NCBI RefSeq assembly: GCF_004217615.1
Contig: NZ_SHLD01000001.1
Coordinates: forward strand, 4,898,001 to 4,962,000
Source of the DNA: Micromonospora kangleipakensis
Lineage (GTDB): Bacteria; Actinomycetota; Actinomycetes; Mycobacteriales; Micromonosporaceae
Direction: 5' to 3'
Length of the DNA stretch: 64,000 bases
Shown here: in pieces, positions 1-8,542 of the stretch
How the letters are laid out: each line of letters starts with the position of its first letter
How positions within the stretch are numbered: the first letter of the stretch is position 1
Made by a program: the position numbers and the translations under genes
The notes under the pieces: generated by a model
Seen by the model: only the letters and a program-made list of their open reading frames with translations
Databases searched by the model: none
Told to the model about the DNA's origin: nothing

Positions 1-593
1 ACCCGGTTCAAGGCGTCGCCGGAGCTGGCCGTGTAGCCCTCGTTGAAGATCAGGTAGAGCACGTGGCAGACCGCGGTGAGACGCTCGCCGAGCTCGCCCG
101 GCGCGGGCATCTCGAACCGGGTGCCGGTGTCGCGGATCCGCTGCTTGGCCCGGCTGATCCGTTGGCTCACGGTGGCCTCTGGCAGCAGCAGCGCCCGGGC
201 GATCTCCGCGGTGGTGAGCCCGCCGACCGCCCGCAGGGTGAGCGTGACCTGCGCCGGCACGCTCAGCGCGGGATGGCAGCATAGCAGCAGCAACGCCAGC
301 TCGTCGTCGCCACGGACCTGCGGCGCGGGCTCGTGCCGGACCGCCTCCTCGCGGCGCCGGCGGGCCGTCTCGTTGCGCAGCAGGTCCACCCGCCGGCGGC
401 TCGCCACGGTGATCAGCCAGTTCCGCGGCTGCTCCGGGACGCCGGTCTCCGGCCAATGCCGGGCGGCCGCGACCAGCGCCTCCTGCACCGCGTCCTCACA
501 GGCCTCGAAGTCGCCGTAGCGGCGCACCACGGCGGCCAGCACCTGCGGCGCGCATTCGCGCAGCAGGTCCGGCAGCCCGGTCACTGCTCCCAT
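1..593 (-). CDS. ECF sigma factor, ECF42 (YCII-linked) type, 3' end outside window
   Basis: The reverse strand reads continuously from an ATG at 593 to the window edge (about 197 residues). Region 2 is visible in DFEACEDAVQEAL and NWLITVASRRRVDLLR, and the region 4.2 helix-turn-helix in GLTTAEIARALLLPEATVSQR. The segment VCHVLYLIFNEGYTAS after region 4 is typical of ECF42 proteins, which carry a C-terminal TPR-like extension in place of a separate anti-sigma factor; that extension lies outside the window. The start overlaps the stop of the YCII gene by 13 bp; a GTG at 584, which would give a GTGA overlap, is an alternative start. The two genes are almost certainly one operon driven from the palindromic promoter at 964-1026. 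The role (sigma factor for its own operon) is inferred from the family. Confidence 0.88.
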   Translation of the reverse strand, partial: MGAVTGLPDLLRECAPQVLAAVVRRYGDFEACEDAVQEALVAAARHWPETGVPEQPRNWLITVASRRRVDLLRNETARRRREEAVRHEPAPQVRGDDELALLLLCCHPALSVPAQVTLTLRAVGGLTTAEIARALLLPEATVSQRISRAKQRIRDTGTRFEMPAPGELGERLTAVCHVLYLIFNEGYTASSGDALNR

Positions 594-952
594 GTGCTCA
601 TATCGAGGATCGGGCGTACCTCGACCCGGGTATACGCGGCGTCCGGCGCCTTCGCGGCCCAGGCGACCGCCTCGTCGAGATCCGCGACGTCGATCAGGTA
701 GAAGCCGGCCAGATGCTCCTTGACCTCGGCGTACGGGCCGTCGGAGGTGATCGTCCTACCGTCACGCACCGAGACTTGGGTGGCCAGGGCGGGATCGCCC
801 AGCCCTTCGCTGACCACCAGCACGCCAGCCTCGCGCATCTCCTCGGTCAGCCGCAGGTGACCGACGCCGAAATCGGTCCGCTGCTGATCGGTCAGCGTCT
901 CCCAGACGGCCAGCGACTGCGGGTTCGACTGGATCAGGATCAGGTATTTCAC
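581..952 (-). CDS. YCII-related (DGPF-type) domain protein
   Basis: A 123-residue protein that starts at GTG 952, with an AAGGAGAG ribosome-binding site 7-8 nt upstream. The fold family (dimeric alpha/beta barrel YCII) is recognised from the N-terminal MKYLILIQ-type strand, the LTDQQRTDFGVGHLRL segment and the diagnostic TSDGPYAEVKE motif near residue 75, followed by GFYLIDVADLDEAVAWA. An earlier in-frame ATG exists but would run through the palindromic promoter, so it was rejected. DGPF/YCII proteins are the usual partners and regulon members of ECF42 sigma factors; their biochemical activity is unsettled. Translationally coupled to the sigma gene downstream. Confidence 0.9.
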   Translation of the reverse strand: MKYLILIQSNPQSLAVWETLTDQQRTDFGVGHLRLTEEMREAGVLVVSEGLGDPALATQVSVRDGRTITSDGPYAEVKEHLAGFYLIDVADLDEAVAWAAKAPDAAYTRVEVRPILDMSTWEQ

Positions 953-963
953 GGCTTCTCTCC

Positions 964-1026
964 TTCTCTCTTGCCCAGGATGTCGAAACCGGCCGGCCCG
1001 GCTTCGACATCCTGGGCAAGAGAGAA
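964..1026. promoter_or_regulatory. Mirror-image divergent promoter (ECF42-type)
   Basis: Two perfect 24-bp arms, 964-987 and 1003-1026, are inverted around a 15-bp GC-rich spacer, between the divergent YCII and SnoaL-like genes. Each strand contains TGTCGA (981-986 on plus; 1009-1004 on minus), then 18 nt, then CGA. From memory, the published ECF42 promoter motif is TGTCGA at -35 and CGA/TC at -10, so both strands carry a matching promoter. CGA lies about 30 bp from each start codon. The arms also include part of both ribosome-binding sites. Symmetry and motif are seen directly; assignment to the sigma factor at 1-593 is inferred. Confidence 0.75.
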
Positions 1027-1040
1027 AGGTAGGAACTGTC

Positions 1041-1469
1041 ATGGACAAGATCCGGGAAGCCATCGAGGGCAAGGCCTCGCTGCTGCAGCAAGGTGACGCC
1101 AAGGCCATCATGTCGTACTACGCGCCCAGCTTCGTCGAGTACACCCTCGCCCCGCCGCTGCGCCAGCCCGGCGACGGCCGGAACCCGGCCGGGCTGGAGG
1201 CCTGGATGGCCACCTTCGAGGCGCCGCCGCGCCGCGAGGTCACCCAGCTGGAGATCACCACGGACGGCGACGTGGCGTTCGCGACCAGCCTCGACTGCCT
1301 GACCGCCGTGCCGCGCGGCTCGACCGAGCCCTTCAGCCTGTGGTTCCGGGTGACGCTGGGCCTGCGCCGCATCGACGGGCGCTGGCTGGTGACGCACGAG
1401 CACGAGTCGGTGCCGTTCGAGATGGACGGCTCGTTCCGCGCCTCGACCGGGCTGACCCCCACCGACTGA
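1041..1469 (+). CDS. SnoaL-like / NTF2-fold protein
   Basis: A 142-residue protein starting at ATG 1041 with AAAGGTAGGA upstream. The opening IREAIEGKASLLQQGDAKAIMSYYAPSFVEYTLAPPL and the C-terminal strands FRVTLGLRRIDGRWLVTHEHESVPFEM match the SnoaL/ketosteroid-isomerase-like (NTF2 superfamily) fold, in which a cone-shaped pocket binds a small molecule. The substrate is unknown. The gene shares the palindromic ECF42-type promoter with the YCII-sigma operon, and SnoaL-like proteins are known neighbours of ECF42 systems, so it is probably part of the same regulon. The IS110 relic begins directly after its stop codon. Confidence 0.88.
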   Translation: MDKIREAIEGKASLLQQGDAKAIMSYYAPSFVEYTLAPPLRQPGDGRNPAGLEAWMATFEAPPRREVTQLEITTDGDVAFATSLDCLTAVPRGSTEPFSLWFRVTLGLRRIDGRWLVTHEHESVPFEMDGSFRASTGLTPTD

Positions 1470-1470
1470 G

Positions 1471-2022
1471 GTGATCAGGAGCGCTGGGCCCGCCGCCGAC
1501 GCGGCCACCGTCCGCGCCCAGGTCGCGATCCTGGACACACTGCAATCCCAGATCAAGGCAATGGAACAGCAGGTCGAGGCGCATTTTGGGCAGCACCCGG
1601 ACGCTGAGATCTACCTCAGCCAGCCCGGCCTGGGCCGCATCCTCGGCGCCCGGGTGCTTGCCGAATTCGGCGACGACACCACCCGCTACACCGACGCCAA
1701 AGCCCGCCGCAACTACGCCGGAACCAGCCCGATCACCCGCCAGTCCGGGAAGAAAAAGATCGTCCTGGCCCGCTACGTGCACAACGACCGGCTCATCGAC
1801 GCCCTCGGCCGACAGGCCTTCGCCGCCCTGACCGGCTCCCCCGGCGCCCGCGCCTACTACGACCGCCAACGCAACCGCGGCCTCGGCCACCACGCCGCAC
1901 TACGCCAACTCGGCAACCGCCTCGTCGGCATCCTCCACGGCTGCCTCAAAACCGGCACCGCCTACGACGAAACCACCGCCTGGCAACACCGCGAACAGTA
2001 CGACCAACCGGCCGCTGCTTGA
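1471..2022 (+). pseudogene. IS110-family transposase, C-terminal remnant
   Basis: An open frame of about 180 codons corresponds only to the C-terminal half of an IS110/IS116/IS902 transposase. It contains the Transposase_20 helix-hairpin segment (LSQPGLGRILGARVLAEFGDD), then ARRNYAGTSPITRQSGK and YYDRQRNRGLGHHAALRQLGNR. The N-terminal DEDD catalytic domain is missing, so the protein cannot transpose. The remnant starts within 2 bp of the stop codon of the SnoaL-like gene, which marks a deletion or recombination junction. Confidence 0.85.
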
Positions 2023-2177
2023 CACCCAAAGCTCATGGGATGTCTGTCACCCCCCTCGACGGCAGCCAGCTACTCGGAGGGACTGCGCCGGGGCGCGCAG
2101 TCCGGCACGCCCGTGGGGCGGAGCTGATGGTCGGCCGGCTGCCGTTAGGTGCCGTTGCTAGCCTTCCGGGCGTGGGC

Positions 2178-2513
2178 GTGGACGTTGAGCTGATCAGGGT
2201 CGAACAGTTGGGCACGAGCCCGCGCCGCCGGCGGGATTTTGAAGTAGCTGTAGTAGGTGACCCGCACTTCCGGTTCGCTGCCGTGCTTGAGCGCTCGCAG
2301 CACGGCGGTAGGACTCCGATGCTGGACCGCATCGATCCCTACGGGCTGCTGGAACTCACGCCCGCCGAGATGACTCAGTTCCTCGGCGAATTGGATGTTC
2401 TCGTTGCGAACGTCCAGAACGTCGGCGAGGGCCAGGTGCTCGACGCCATTCGAGGGCTCGCCGAGCGATGCCTCGTCGATTCAGACGTGCGTCTCCGATT
2501 CGTCGGCGACTAG
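2178..2513 (+). CDS. Hypothetical protein of about 111 residues
   Basis: No function is recognised. The likely start is GTG 2178 (VDVELIRVEQ); an upstream in-frame extension to 2019 overlaps the IS110 relic and looks non-coding. The protein is acidic and soluble with no signal or membrane segment; notable stretches are FEVAVVGDPHFRFAAVLER and YGLLELTPAEMTQFLGELD. The coding pattern (GC-rich third positions, clean C-terminus RLRFVGD) supports a real gene. Its TAG stop is formed at the TA target of the IS630 element. The sequence beyond the element would restore the same TAG, so the insertion did not truncate it. Confidence 0.55.
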   Translation: MDVELIRVEQLGTSPRRRRDFEVAVVGDPHFRFAAVLERSQHGGRTPMLDRIDPYGLLELTPAEMTQFLGELDVLVANVQNVGEGQVLDAIRGLAERCLVDSDVRLRFVGD

Positions 2514-3709
2514 TGCCTCGTCATGCAGCCTTGAACGGGTAATCCGGGTGGCGGATTTTGGATCCGATGGCGAATCCGGATTTCGGTTGGGCGCGCTGGT
2601 TGCGCCATCGGACGTACCCGCCGATCGCGGCGTCCTGCTCGGCGTGACTGCGGTGGTCGGTGCCGTTGAGGGCGAAGTAGCGCACTGCGGCGAACTCGGC
2701 TTCGATCCAGTTCAGCCAGGACGCGTAGGTCGGCAGGAACACCAGTTCGACCTGGTTGGCGGCGCACCAGGCGCGGACCTCGGGGTGCTTGTGCGGGGAG
2801 AAGTTGTCCAGGATGACGTGCAGCTTCTGGTCGGGCCAGCGGCGGCGCAGAGTCTTGAGGAAGTCGAGGAACCCCCGCCAGCGTTTACGGTCGCGGATGC
2901 GGTAGTGCAGCCGGCCGGTAGCCAGGTCCAGAGCTGCGATCATGTGTCGGACGCAATGGTCGCGGGTGTAGGTGGCCCGCAGCCGCACCGGCTGGCCCTG
3001 GGGTCGCCAGGCGCGGCCGGGCCGGGGTTGCAGGTTGAGCGGCCCGAACTCGTCCACGCAGATCACCCGGCCGCCGTCCGGTGGGTGATCGTAGAGATCG
3101 AGGATCCGGCGCATCTTGGCGGTGACTCGGGGTCGGTGCTGGCCTTCCACGACTTCGTGGCCTGCCACGACACGCCGCGCTCGCGCAGGATCCGCCGCAC
3201 CGTCTCCACGCTGATCGTCGTGACGCGGCCGGTGTCGATCAGGTAGTCGCGCAGCTTGGCAAGCGACCAGCAGGAGAAGGGACGGCCGAGGAAGCGGGGG
3301 TGGCACCGGGCGATGACGCAGATCCAGTCCCGGGTCTGCTCATCGATCCGTCTCGGTGCGCCCCCGCTCCATTTTGGGTCCAGCGCGTCGAACCCCCGCT
3401 CGTTGAACGCGTGGATCACGTCCCGCACGTAGTCCTCGCTGGTCTTGAGCAGATGAGCGATGTCCGGGGCCGGCTGGCCCTGGGCGGACATCAGCACCAC
3501 GATCGCCCGGCGCAGCTTCACCGGGTCCTTCGCCGTCCGACCAATGCGCTGCAACCGTTGGCCCTCAGCCATCGACACCTGCCGGACGAACACCTCCGGG
3601 CGTCTGCCCACCGGCCACCACCTCCCACACCACAACCGTTGGGAGACAGCCTGCCCGACACGCCCTCAGAACCGACGGATTACACGATCAACGTTCAAAG
3701 ACGAGGCAC
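2513..3709 (-). mobile_element. IS630-family insertion sequence, complete ends
   Basis: The element is bounded by GTGCCTCGTC at 2513-2522 and its exact complement GACGAGGCAC at 3700-3709. It is flanked on both sides by TA (2511-2512 and 3710-3711), the target duplication expected for IS630/Tc1-mariner elements. A further TTGAACG match sits just inside each end. The single transposase gene on the minus strand is frameshifted, so this copy is probably non-autonomous. Length is about 1.2 kb. Confidence 0.9.
2521..3593 (-). pseudogene. IS630-family transposase with a 1-base frameshift
   Basis: The upstream part (3593 down to about 3130) carries the N-terminal HTH region (RIGRTAKDPVKLRRAIVVLM, LLKTSEDYVRDVIHAFNERG) and a linker ending KSWKASTDPE. 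The downstream part, in another frame, carries the DDE domain: DEFGPLNLQPRPG, VILDNFSPHKHPEVRAWCA and LPTYASWLNWIEAEF. The frames meet near 3133, where homologues read PEFTAKMRR; here the codons are GAG-TCA, which fits loss of one T. IS630 elements sometimes use programmed frameshifting, but I see no slippery run at this point, so an inactivating deletion is more likely. Confidence 0.85.
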
Positions 3710-3821
3710 TAGGCCGTTTAGCCCCGGACCGTGCTGGGACTGCGACCACGGTTTAGGAAGCGTGGACACGGCCGCAACTTGCCCGGCAGTGACCTGGCTT
3801 GACCTGCGCCGCCATTTGTTG

Positions 3822-5215
3822 GGGGTCTGTAAGAAGAACGGTGCAACTCCTGATCAAGGAGCGGCACCTGATGACCGAAACGACGATGGCCGTGGATACT
3901 TCCGCGGTGGCGAAGAAGAACAACCCGGTGGGTAAGCCGGCGGACGGTGTGGACGCGGAGTTGGTCGGCCGCCTGGTCGAGCAGGCCCGCGCGGCGGGCC
4001 TGCAGCTGACTGGCGACGGCGGTCTCCTGCAGCAGCTCACGAAGCGGGTGATCGAGGCCGCCCTGGACGGTGAGATCACCGACCACCTCGGTTATGACAA
4101 GGGCGATCCAGCGGGCAACAACGGCGGCAACTCGCGCAACGGCGCCCGCGGCAAGACGGTCCTGACCGAGGTCGGCCCGGTCGAGATCACCGTGCCGCGT
4201 GACCGTGACGGCAGCTTCGAGCCGCAGATCGTCAAGAAGCGGCAGCGCCGGTTGACCGGGGTCGAGGACATGGTGATCTCGTTGTCCGCTAAGGGATTGA
4301 CGACTGGTGAGATCGCCGCGCACCTGGCCGAGGTGTATGGCGCTGACGTGTCACGCCAGACGATCTCCACGATCACCGACAAGGTCATCGACGGCATGAC
4401 CGAGTGGCAGAACAGGCCCCTCGACCCGGTCTACCCGGTGATCTTCCTCGACGCCGTGCACGTGAAGATCAGAGACGGCAAGGTCGCCAACCGGCCCATC
4501 TATGTCGCCTTGGCGGTCACGGTTGATGGGACCCGTGACATCCTCGGCCTGTGGGCGGGTGACGGCGGGGAGGGCGCCAAATTCTGGCTGCAGGTGCTGA
4601 CCGAATTGAAGAACCGCGGTGTCGACGACGCCTGCATGGTCGTCTGCGACGGGTTGAAGGGACTACCCGACGCGATCGCCGCGACCTGGCCCCTCGCGGT
4701 GGTCCAGACGTGTGTCATCCACCTGCTCAGAGCCTCGTTCCGGTATGCGGGCCGGCAACACTGGGACGCTATCGCCAAGGCGTTGCGGCCGGTTTACACC
4801 GCACCCACCGAGGCGGCCGCGCAGGCCCGCTTCGACGAGTTCGCAGAGGCCTGGGGCGGCCGATATCCGGCGATCATCAGGCTGTGGACCAACGCCTGGG
4901 CGGAGTTCGTGCCGTTCCTGGCCTTCGACGCCGAGATCCGCACCGTCGTCTGCTCCACGAACGCGATCGAGAGCGTCAACGCCCGGATCCGGCGGGCCGT
5001 CCGCGCCGCGGACACTTCCCGAACGAGGCCGCCGCGCTCAAATGTGTCTACCTCGCGGTCATGAGCCTGGACCCGACCGGGCAGGGCCGCAAACGCTGGA
5101 CGATGCGCTGGAAGCCAGCGTTGAACGCCTTCGAGATGGCCTTCGAAGGCCGACTCGCCGCAGCCCGCAAGTAGTCCTCAACAACCCGTGTTACACCGTT
5201 TTCTTGACAGACCCC
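3822..5215 (+). mobile_element. IS256-family (Mutator-type) insertion sequence
   Basis: Imperfect terminal inverted repeats begin GGGGTCTGTAAGAAGAACGG at 3822 and, on the other strand, GGGGTCTGTCAAGAAAACGG from 5215. The element encloses one IS256-type transposase reading frame. No convincing 8-9 bp target duplication is visible (ATTTGTTG against ATGTTGCA), which suggests later rearrangement or an older insertion. Only about 40 bp separate its right end from the IS3 element that follows. Confidence 0.85.
3871..5174 (+). pseudogene. IS256-family transposase with a 1-base deletion
   Basis: Starts at ATG 3871 after AAGGAG. It contains the Mutator-type motifs: GEITDHLGYDKGDP near residue 75, first Asp in FLDAVHVKIRDG, second Asp in VVCDGLKGLPDAI, and Glu in CSTNAIESVNARIRRAVR. 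Just after this helix the frame shifts at about 5009: the sequence GCCGCGGAC should read GCCCGCGGAC to continue as RGHFPNEAAALKCVYLA, which is present in another frame and ends at 5174 with FEGRLAAARK. The DDE triad is therefore intact but the C-terminal tail is out of frame. Probably inactive. Confidence 0.88.
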
Positions 5216-5324
5216 ATGTTGCAGCCATGTCCAGGAGCTGACCGCCGTTGACCGTTGGGACTGCCCCCAGTTCGGTTGACTCCTGACCTGTGAGGATGCG
5301 TTCCTCGCTGGAAGGATGTCTGCC

Positions 5325-5609
5325 ATGCCGAAAGCGTTCCCGCCGGAGTTTCGCCGTGACGTGGTCGCGGTTGCCCGCAAGGGCGAGGCGCCCATCGCCC
5401 AGATCGCGAAGGACTTCGGGATTTCCGAGTCGTGCCTGCACCGCTGGTTGAAGATCGCCGACGCCGACGACGGGATCCGCCCCGGCACCACCAGCTCTGA
5501 GTCGGCGGAGCTGCGGGAGCTGCGACGACGCAACAAGCTGCTGGAGCAGGAGAACGAGATCCTGCGCAGGGCGGCGGCGTTTTTCGCCAAGGAGATCGCC
5601 CCAAAATGA
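5325..5609 (+). CDS. IS3 transposase subunit OrfA
   Basis: A 94-residue HTH/leucine-zipper protein. ATG 5325 is preferred over ATG 5316 because GGAAGG lies 9 nt upstream of it. The HTH_Tnp_1 domain is seen in FPPEFRRDVVAVARKGEAPIAQ and DFGISESCLHRWLK. The C-terminal heptad-like stretch SAELRELRRRNKLLEQENEI is the zipper that mediates multimerisation with OrfB. The stop overlaps the orfB start (ATGA at 5606-5609). Confidence 0.9.
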   Translation: MPKAFPPEFRRDVVAVARKGEAPIAQIAKDFGISESCLHRWLKIADADDGIRPGTTSSESAELRELRRRNKLLEQENEILRRAAAFFAKEIAPK

Positions 5610-6469
5610 CGTACCCGCTGGTCGGTGACCTGGCCGCGGACGGGATCCCCGTCGCGGTGACCTGCCGGGTGCTGGGCTTCAGCAAGCAGGCCTACTACGC
5701 GTGGAAGAACAGCCCGGTCGCCCGCCGGGACCTGGAAGACGCCTATCTGATCAACGCCGCTCTCGACATCCACGCCGACGACCCGGCGTTCGGGTACCGG
5801 TTCATCGCGGATGAACTACCTGCCCACGGCATCACCGCCGGCGTCAACCGGGTGGCCAGGCTCTGCTCACAGCAGCGGATCTGGTCGGTGTTCGCCAAAC
5901 GCAGAGGCCTCACGAGAAGGGCCGGGCCGCCGGTGCACGACGACCTGGTGCAACGCCGTTTCGCCGCCGACGCGCCGAACCGGGTGTGGCTGACCGATAT
6001 CACCGAACACCCCACCGGCGAGGGCAAGCTCTACCTGTGTGCGATCAAGGACGTGTACTCCGGCCGGATCGTCGGCTACTCCATCGACTCACGGATGAAG
6101 GCGTCCCTGGCCGTCGCGGCGCTGTCGAACGCGGCTCGCCTGCGCAGCCCGGCCGGCACGATCGTGCACTCCGACAGGGGCAGTCAGTTCCGGTCCAGAA
6201 AGTTCGTGAAAGCGTTGCACCGCAACGGATTAGTCGGCTCGATGGGGCGCGTCGGCGCCTGCGGTGACAACGCGGCGATGGAATCGTTCTTCGCCCTACT
6301 GCAACGCAACGTCCTCGACCGGCAACGCTGGCACACCCGCCACGAGCTACGCCTGGCGATCGTGACCTGGATCGAACGCACCTACCACCGGCGCCGACGG
6401 CAAAGACGCCTGGGCCGGCTTACCCCGATCGAGTTTGAGACAATCAACAGGCCCGCACACGCGGCCTGA
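5606..6469 (+). CDS. IS3 transposase subunit OrfB (DDE integrase)
   Basis: A 287-residue catalytic subunit. It has an HTH_21 segment (LGFSKQAYYAWKNSPVA) followed by an rve integrase core: Asp in WLTDITEHPTGEG, Asp in IVHSDRGSQFRS, and Glu in CGDNAAMESFFALLQ. It ends with the usual RRQRRLGRLTPIEFE motif. Full family length, no internal stops. It starts inside the orfA stop codon, so it is made by translational coupling or as an OrfAB fusion through frameshifting. Confidence 0.92.
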   Translation: MTYPLVGDLAADGIPVAVTCRVLGFSKQAYYAWKNSPVARRDLEDAYLINAALDIHADDPAFGYRFIADELPAHGITAGVNRVARLCSQQRIWSVFAKRRGLTRRAGPPVHDDLVQRRFAADAPNRVWLTDITEHPTGEGKLYLCAIKDVYSGRIVGYSIDSRMKASLAVAALSNAARLRSPAGTIVHSDRGSQFRSRKFVKALHRNGLVGSMGRVGACGDNAAMESFFALLQRNVLDRQRWHTRHELRLAIVTWIERTYHRRRRQRRLGRLTPIEFETINRPAHAA

Positions 6470-6723
6470 ACCACTCAACCCCGCGAGTCAACCGAACCCG
6501 GGGCAGTCCCGTTAGCTCCCATGCCAACGGGCACGCAACGGGCACGGTGACCGAGGAGTTATGAGATCAAGTTGGCCGCCATGACGACCTGGGCGGATCG
6601 GCGTCTAGCAGGGAAGATGCCTCTCGACATCTCACACCACTCCCCCGCCGCCCTGTCAACGTGCGTCGCCAAACATCGTCCGTGCTGTTCATGGTCAACT
6701 GCGGGGGTCTAACATCCCAGGTC

Positions 6724-7488
6724 ATGCGTGGGTTCTTCACGGTTGGGAGTCGAAGGCTTTCGTATCTGGACTTTGGTGGTTCGGGTACTCCGCTCCTGGC
6801 TCTTCACGGGCACTACAACGAAGCGTCGGCATTCGCGCCGCTGGCTGAGGCGTTGGCACCGCGGTGGCGGGTGATCGCGCTCGATCAGCGTGGGCATGGA
6901 GCGTCGGATCGTGCCGAGAGCTATGAGCGGGACGACTATGTCGCCGACGTCGCCGCCTTCCACCGGCATCTGCAAGTCGGTCCTGCGGCGGTGCTGGGCC
7001 ACTCACTCGGCGGTGTGAACGCCTACCAGTACGCCGGCCGGCACGCGGACCGGGTCACCGCGCTGATCGTCGAGGACATCGGCGCGGTCGTGGACTGCGA
7101 CTGGTCGTTCACCACCAGCCTCCCCCGCCACGCGCCATTCCGCCATGCACTGGCGTCGGCCCTGGGCGCGACGGCTCCCTACCTGGAGTGTTCCTTCCGC
7201 CGGTCGAAGGACGGCTGGGGCTTCTCGTTCGACATCGACGACACGGTGGCGTCCCAGAAAGCACTCAACGGTGACCACTGGAAGGACTGGGTTTCGGTAA
7301 GCTGCCCCACCCTCCTGATCCGTGGAACGCGCAGCGATGAACTGGCCGCCGGCCACGCTCGCGAGATGATCGCCCGTCGCGCCGGCCAGGCCCGTCTTGC
7401 CGAGCTGCCAGCCGGTCACGTCGTGCATCACGATGCTCAAGCGCAGTTCGCCGCCGCTGTCAGTGCCTTTCTGTCCGGACCCGACTGA
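6724..7488 (+). CDS. Alpha/beta hydrolase
   Basis: A 254-residue alpha/beta-hydrolase-fold enzyme. Visible are the oxyanion segment LLALHGHYNEASAF, the strand/turn VIALDQRGHGASDR, the nucleophile elbow GHSLGG (Ser94) and a C-terminal AGHVVHHDA holding the catalytic His; the acid is probably the Asp in IRGTRSDEL. No signal peptide, so cytoplasmic. Start choice is uncertain: in-frame GTG 6661 and ATG 6691 lie upstream, but family homology begins at FFTVGSRRLSYLDFGG, and no start has a good ribosome-binding site. The substrate cannot be told from sequence. It stands alone between the IS3 element and an IS630 relic. Confidence 0.85.
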   Translation: MRGFFTVGSRRLSYLDFGGSGTPLLALHGHYNEASAFAPLAEALAPRWRVIALDQRGHGASDRAESYERDDYVADVAAFHRHLQVGPAAVLGHSLGGVNAYQYAGRHADRVTALIVEDIGAVVDCDWSFTTSLPRHAPFRHALASALGATAPYLECSFRRSKDGWGFSFDIDDTVASQKALNGDHWKDWVSVSCPTLLIRGTRSDELAAGHAREMIARRAGQARLAELPAGHVVHHDAQAQFAAAVSAFLSGPD

Positions 7489-7493
7489 ACCAG

Positions 7494-7640
7494 GGAGCTT
7501 CAGTCCGGCCTCGTGGGCGGTGAGACGGTCGAGGAGTTCGTCGACGTCTTTGCTGGTGTATATCCAGTTAAATGGTCGGGCGGCGAAGTTGTAGTGCTGG
7601 CGGATCTCCTCGTCGGGCAGTCGTAGACCGTCCAGCCTCC
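7494..7640 (-). pseudogene. IS630-type transposase C-terminal fragment
   Basis: The minus strand encodes RLPDEEIRQHYNFAARPFNW followed by IYTSKDVDELLDRLTAHE, the end of an IS630-family transposase of a different subgroup from the copy at 2513-3709. No catalytic domain remains. It abuts the 3' end of the hydrolase gene on one side and a large inverted repeat on the other. Confidence 0.6.
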
Positions 7641-7705
7641 CCGGACGGGGACAAGGTGGAGCGCCCTACCGGACGAACGACCTTGGCCCCGTCCGGGGAG
7701 GCTGG
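7632..7705. repeat. 25-bp inverted repeat (large hairpin)
   Basis: Arms 7632-7656 and 7681-7705 are complementary except for one position, around a 24-nt spacer. The arms are built on CCTCCCCGGACGGGG. No T-tract follows, so it is not a typical Rho-independent terminator. It could be the end of a degraded mobile element or a strong transcription block between the converging hydrolase and VOC-relic genes. Confidence 0.6.
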
Positions 7706-8066
7706 TAGGCCTTGTGGTGCCCGGCGAGGTGATCCGCCCGGCTGATCTCTGAGGAGGGCCGGGGTTCGGGGCGGAGCCCCGAGGTCTTCGAAGGTCTGTG
7801 TCCCGTCAGCGTGGCCGGCCGGCCCGGCCGATGCCGGCCGGAGGTCGCCAGCAGGCCGGGGCCGGGCCGGCGCGGCCCGCTTTGCGGGCCGCCTTGATCT
7901 GATAGAGCGGAATTCGGCAACTTCATCCGGCGAGCATCCGGCGAGCTGTCGAGATGCAGATGTCCTCCGTCGACTGATGCGCGACAGTCGTCCGCCAACT
8001 GATCTGCGACAGCAGAGTGCGGATCGCGGCAGATCCGGATGCCGGAATGCGGCACTGATCATGGCA
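7706..8066. other. Non-coding GC-rich stretch with a short perfect hairpin
   Basis: No open frame here has a start, ribosome-binding site or recognisable family. The clearest structure is a hairpin with 9-bp arms GCGGCCCGC and GCGGGCCGC (7872-7880 and 7884-7892) closed by a TTT loop. A second smaller hairpin lies around GGGGCGGAGCCCC near 7768. Confidence 0.5.
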
Positions 8067-8355
8067 TCAAGCGACGCAGAACTCGTTGCCTTCGGGGTCA
8101 TGCATGACGACGTGCCCGAGGACGTCGCCGTACCACTCCTCGCTGACCACCGTCGCGCCGGCGGCAACCAGCTCGGGCACTTTCTGCCGGATCAGTCGGG
8201 CGCGCTCGGCCATGTCCCAGGGGCCTGGACCGGCCACCCGGATATCGATATGCATACGGTTCTTGGCGGACTTGCCCTCGGCCTCATACAGGAACAATCG
8301 GACATCTTTGTGCGGGTGGCCGGAGCAAGTCCGGCGAACCAAGAACCGATCGACC
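8067..8355 (-). pseudogene. VOC (glyoxalase-like) protein, 5'-truncated
   Basis: The C-terminal half of a vicinal-oxygen-chelate protein is clear: EGKSAKNRMHIDIRVAG, then LVAAGATVVSEEWYG and the final strand VVMHDPEGNEFCVA with a proper stop at 8067. Upstream in the same frame the sequence stops resembling the family (expected N-terminal strand and first metal ligand are absent), and no start or ribosome-binding site is present. It is treated as a remnant. Confidence 0.7.
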
Positions 8356-8542
8356 GCCGGAGCTCTACGCCCGGGTGCCCAGCAACGACCGCCTGGCCCC
8401 GCCAAGCGGAGCCGAACAGGCGGATCGTTACGTTGGGCCACCACTGAGCGTCCCAGATCGGTGGGAGCAGAATTCCGGCCGGTTGCGGGAGAGGGCACCG
8501 GCCCAGGGTTGGAGCATGATGTGCTGGCGAGCGACGGGCACT

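Larger units (their letters stand above)
5257..6510 (+). mobile_element. IS3-family insertion sequence, apparently intact
   Basis: Inverted repeats GGGACTGCCCCCAGTTCGG (from 5257) and GGGACTGCCCCGGGTTCGG (from 6510 on the minus strand) enclose overlapping orfA and orfB. A 3-bp direct repeat GTT lies on each side (5254-5256 and 6511-6513), as expected for IS3 transposition. No stop or frameshift is seen in either orf, so this copy may be mobile. Confidence 0.92.

Noticed and set aside
713..1096. Plus-strand open frame opposite the YCII gene
   Set aside because: It is the complement of a clear YCII gene and crosses the palindrome; no family and no start signal.
3133..3133. Programmed frameshift in the IS630 transposase
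   Set aside because: No slippery run at the junction, and restoring one T gives the family sequence, so a deletion is simpler. Not fully excluded.
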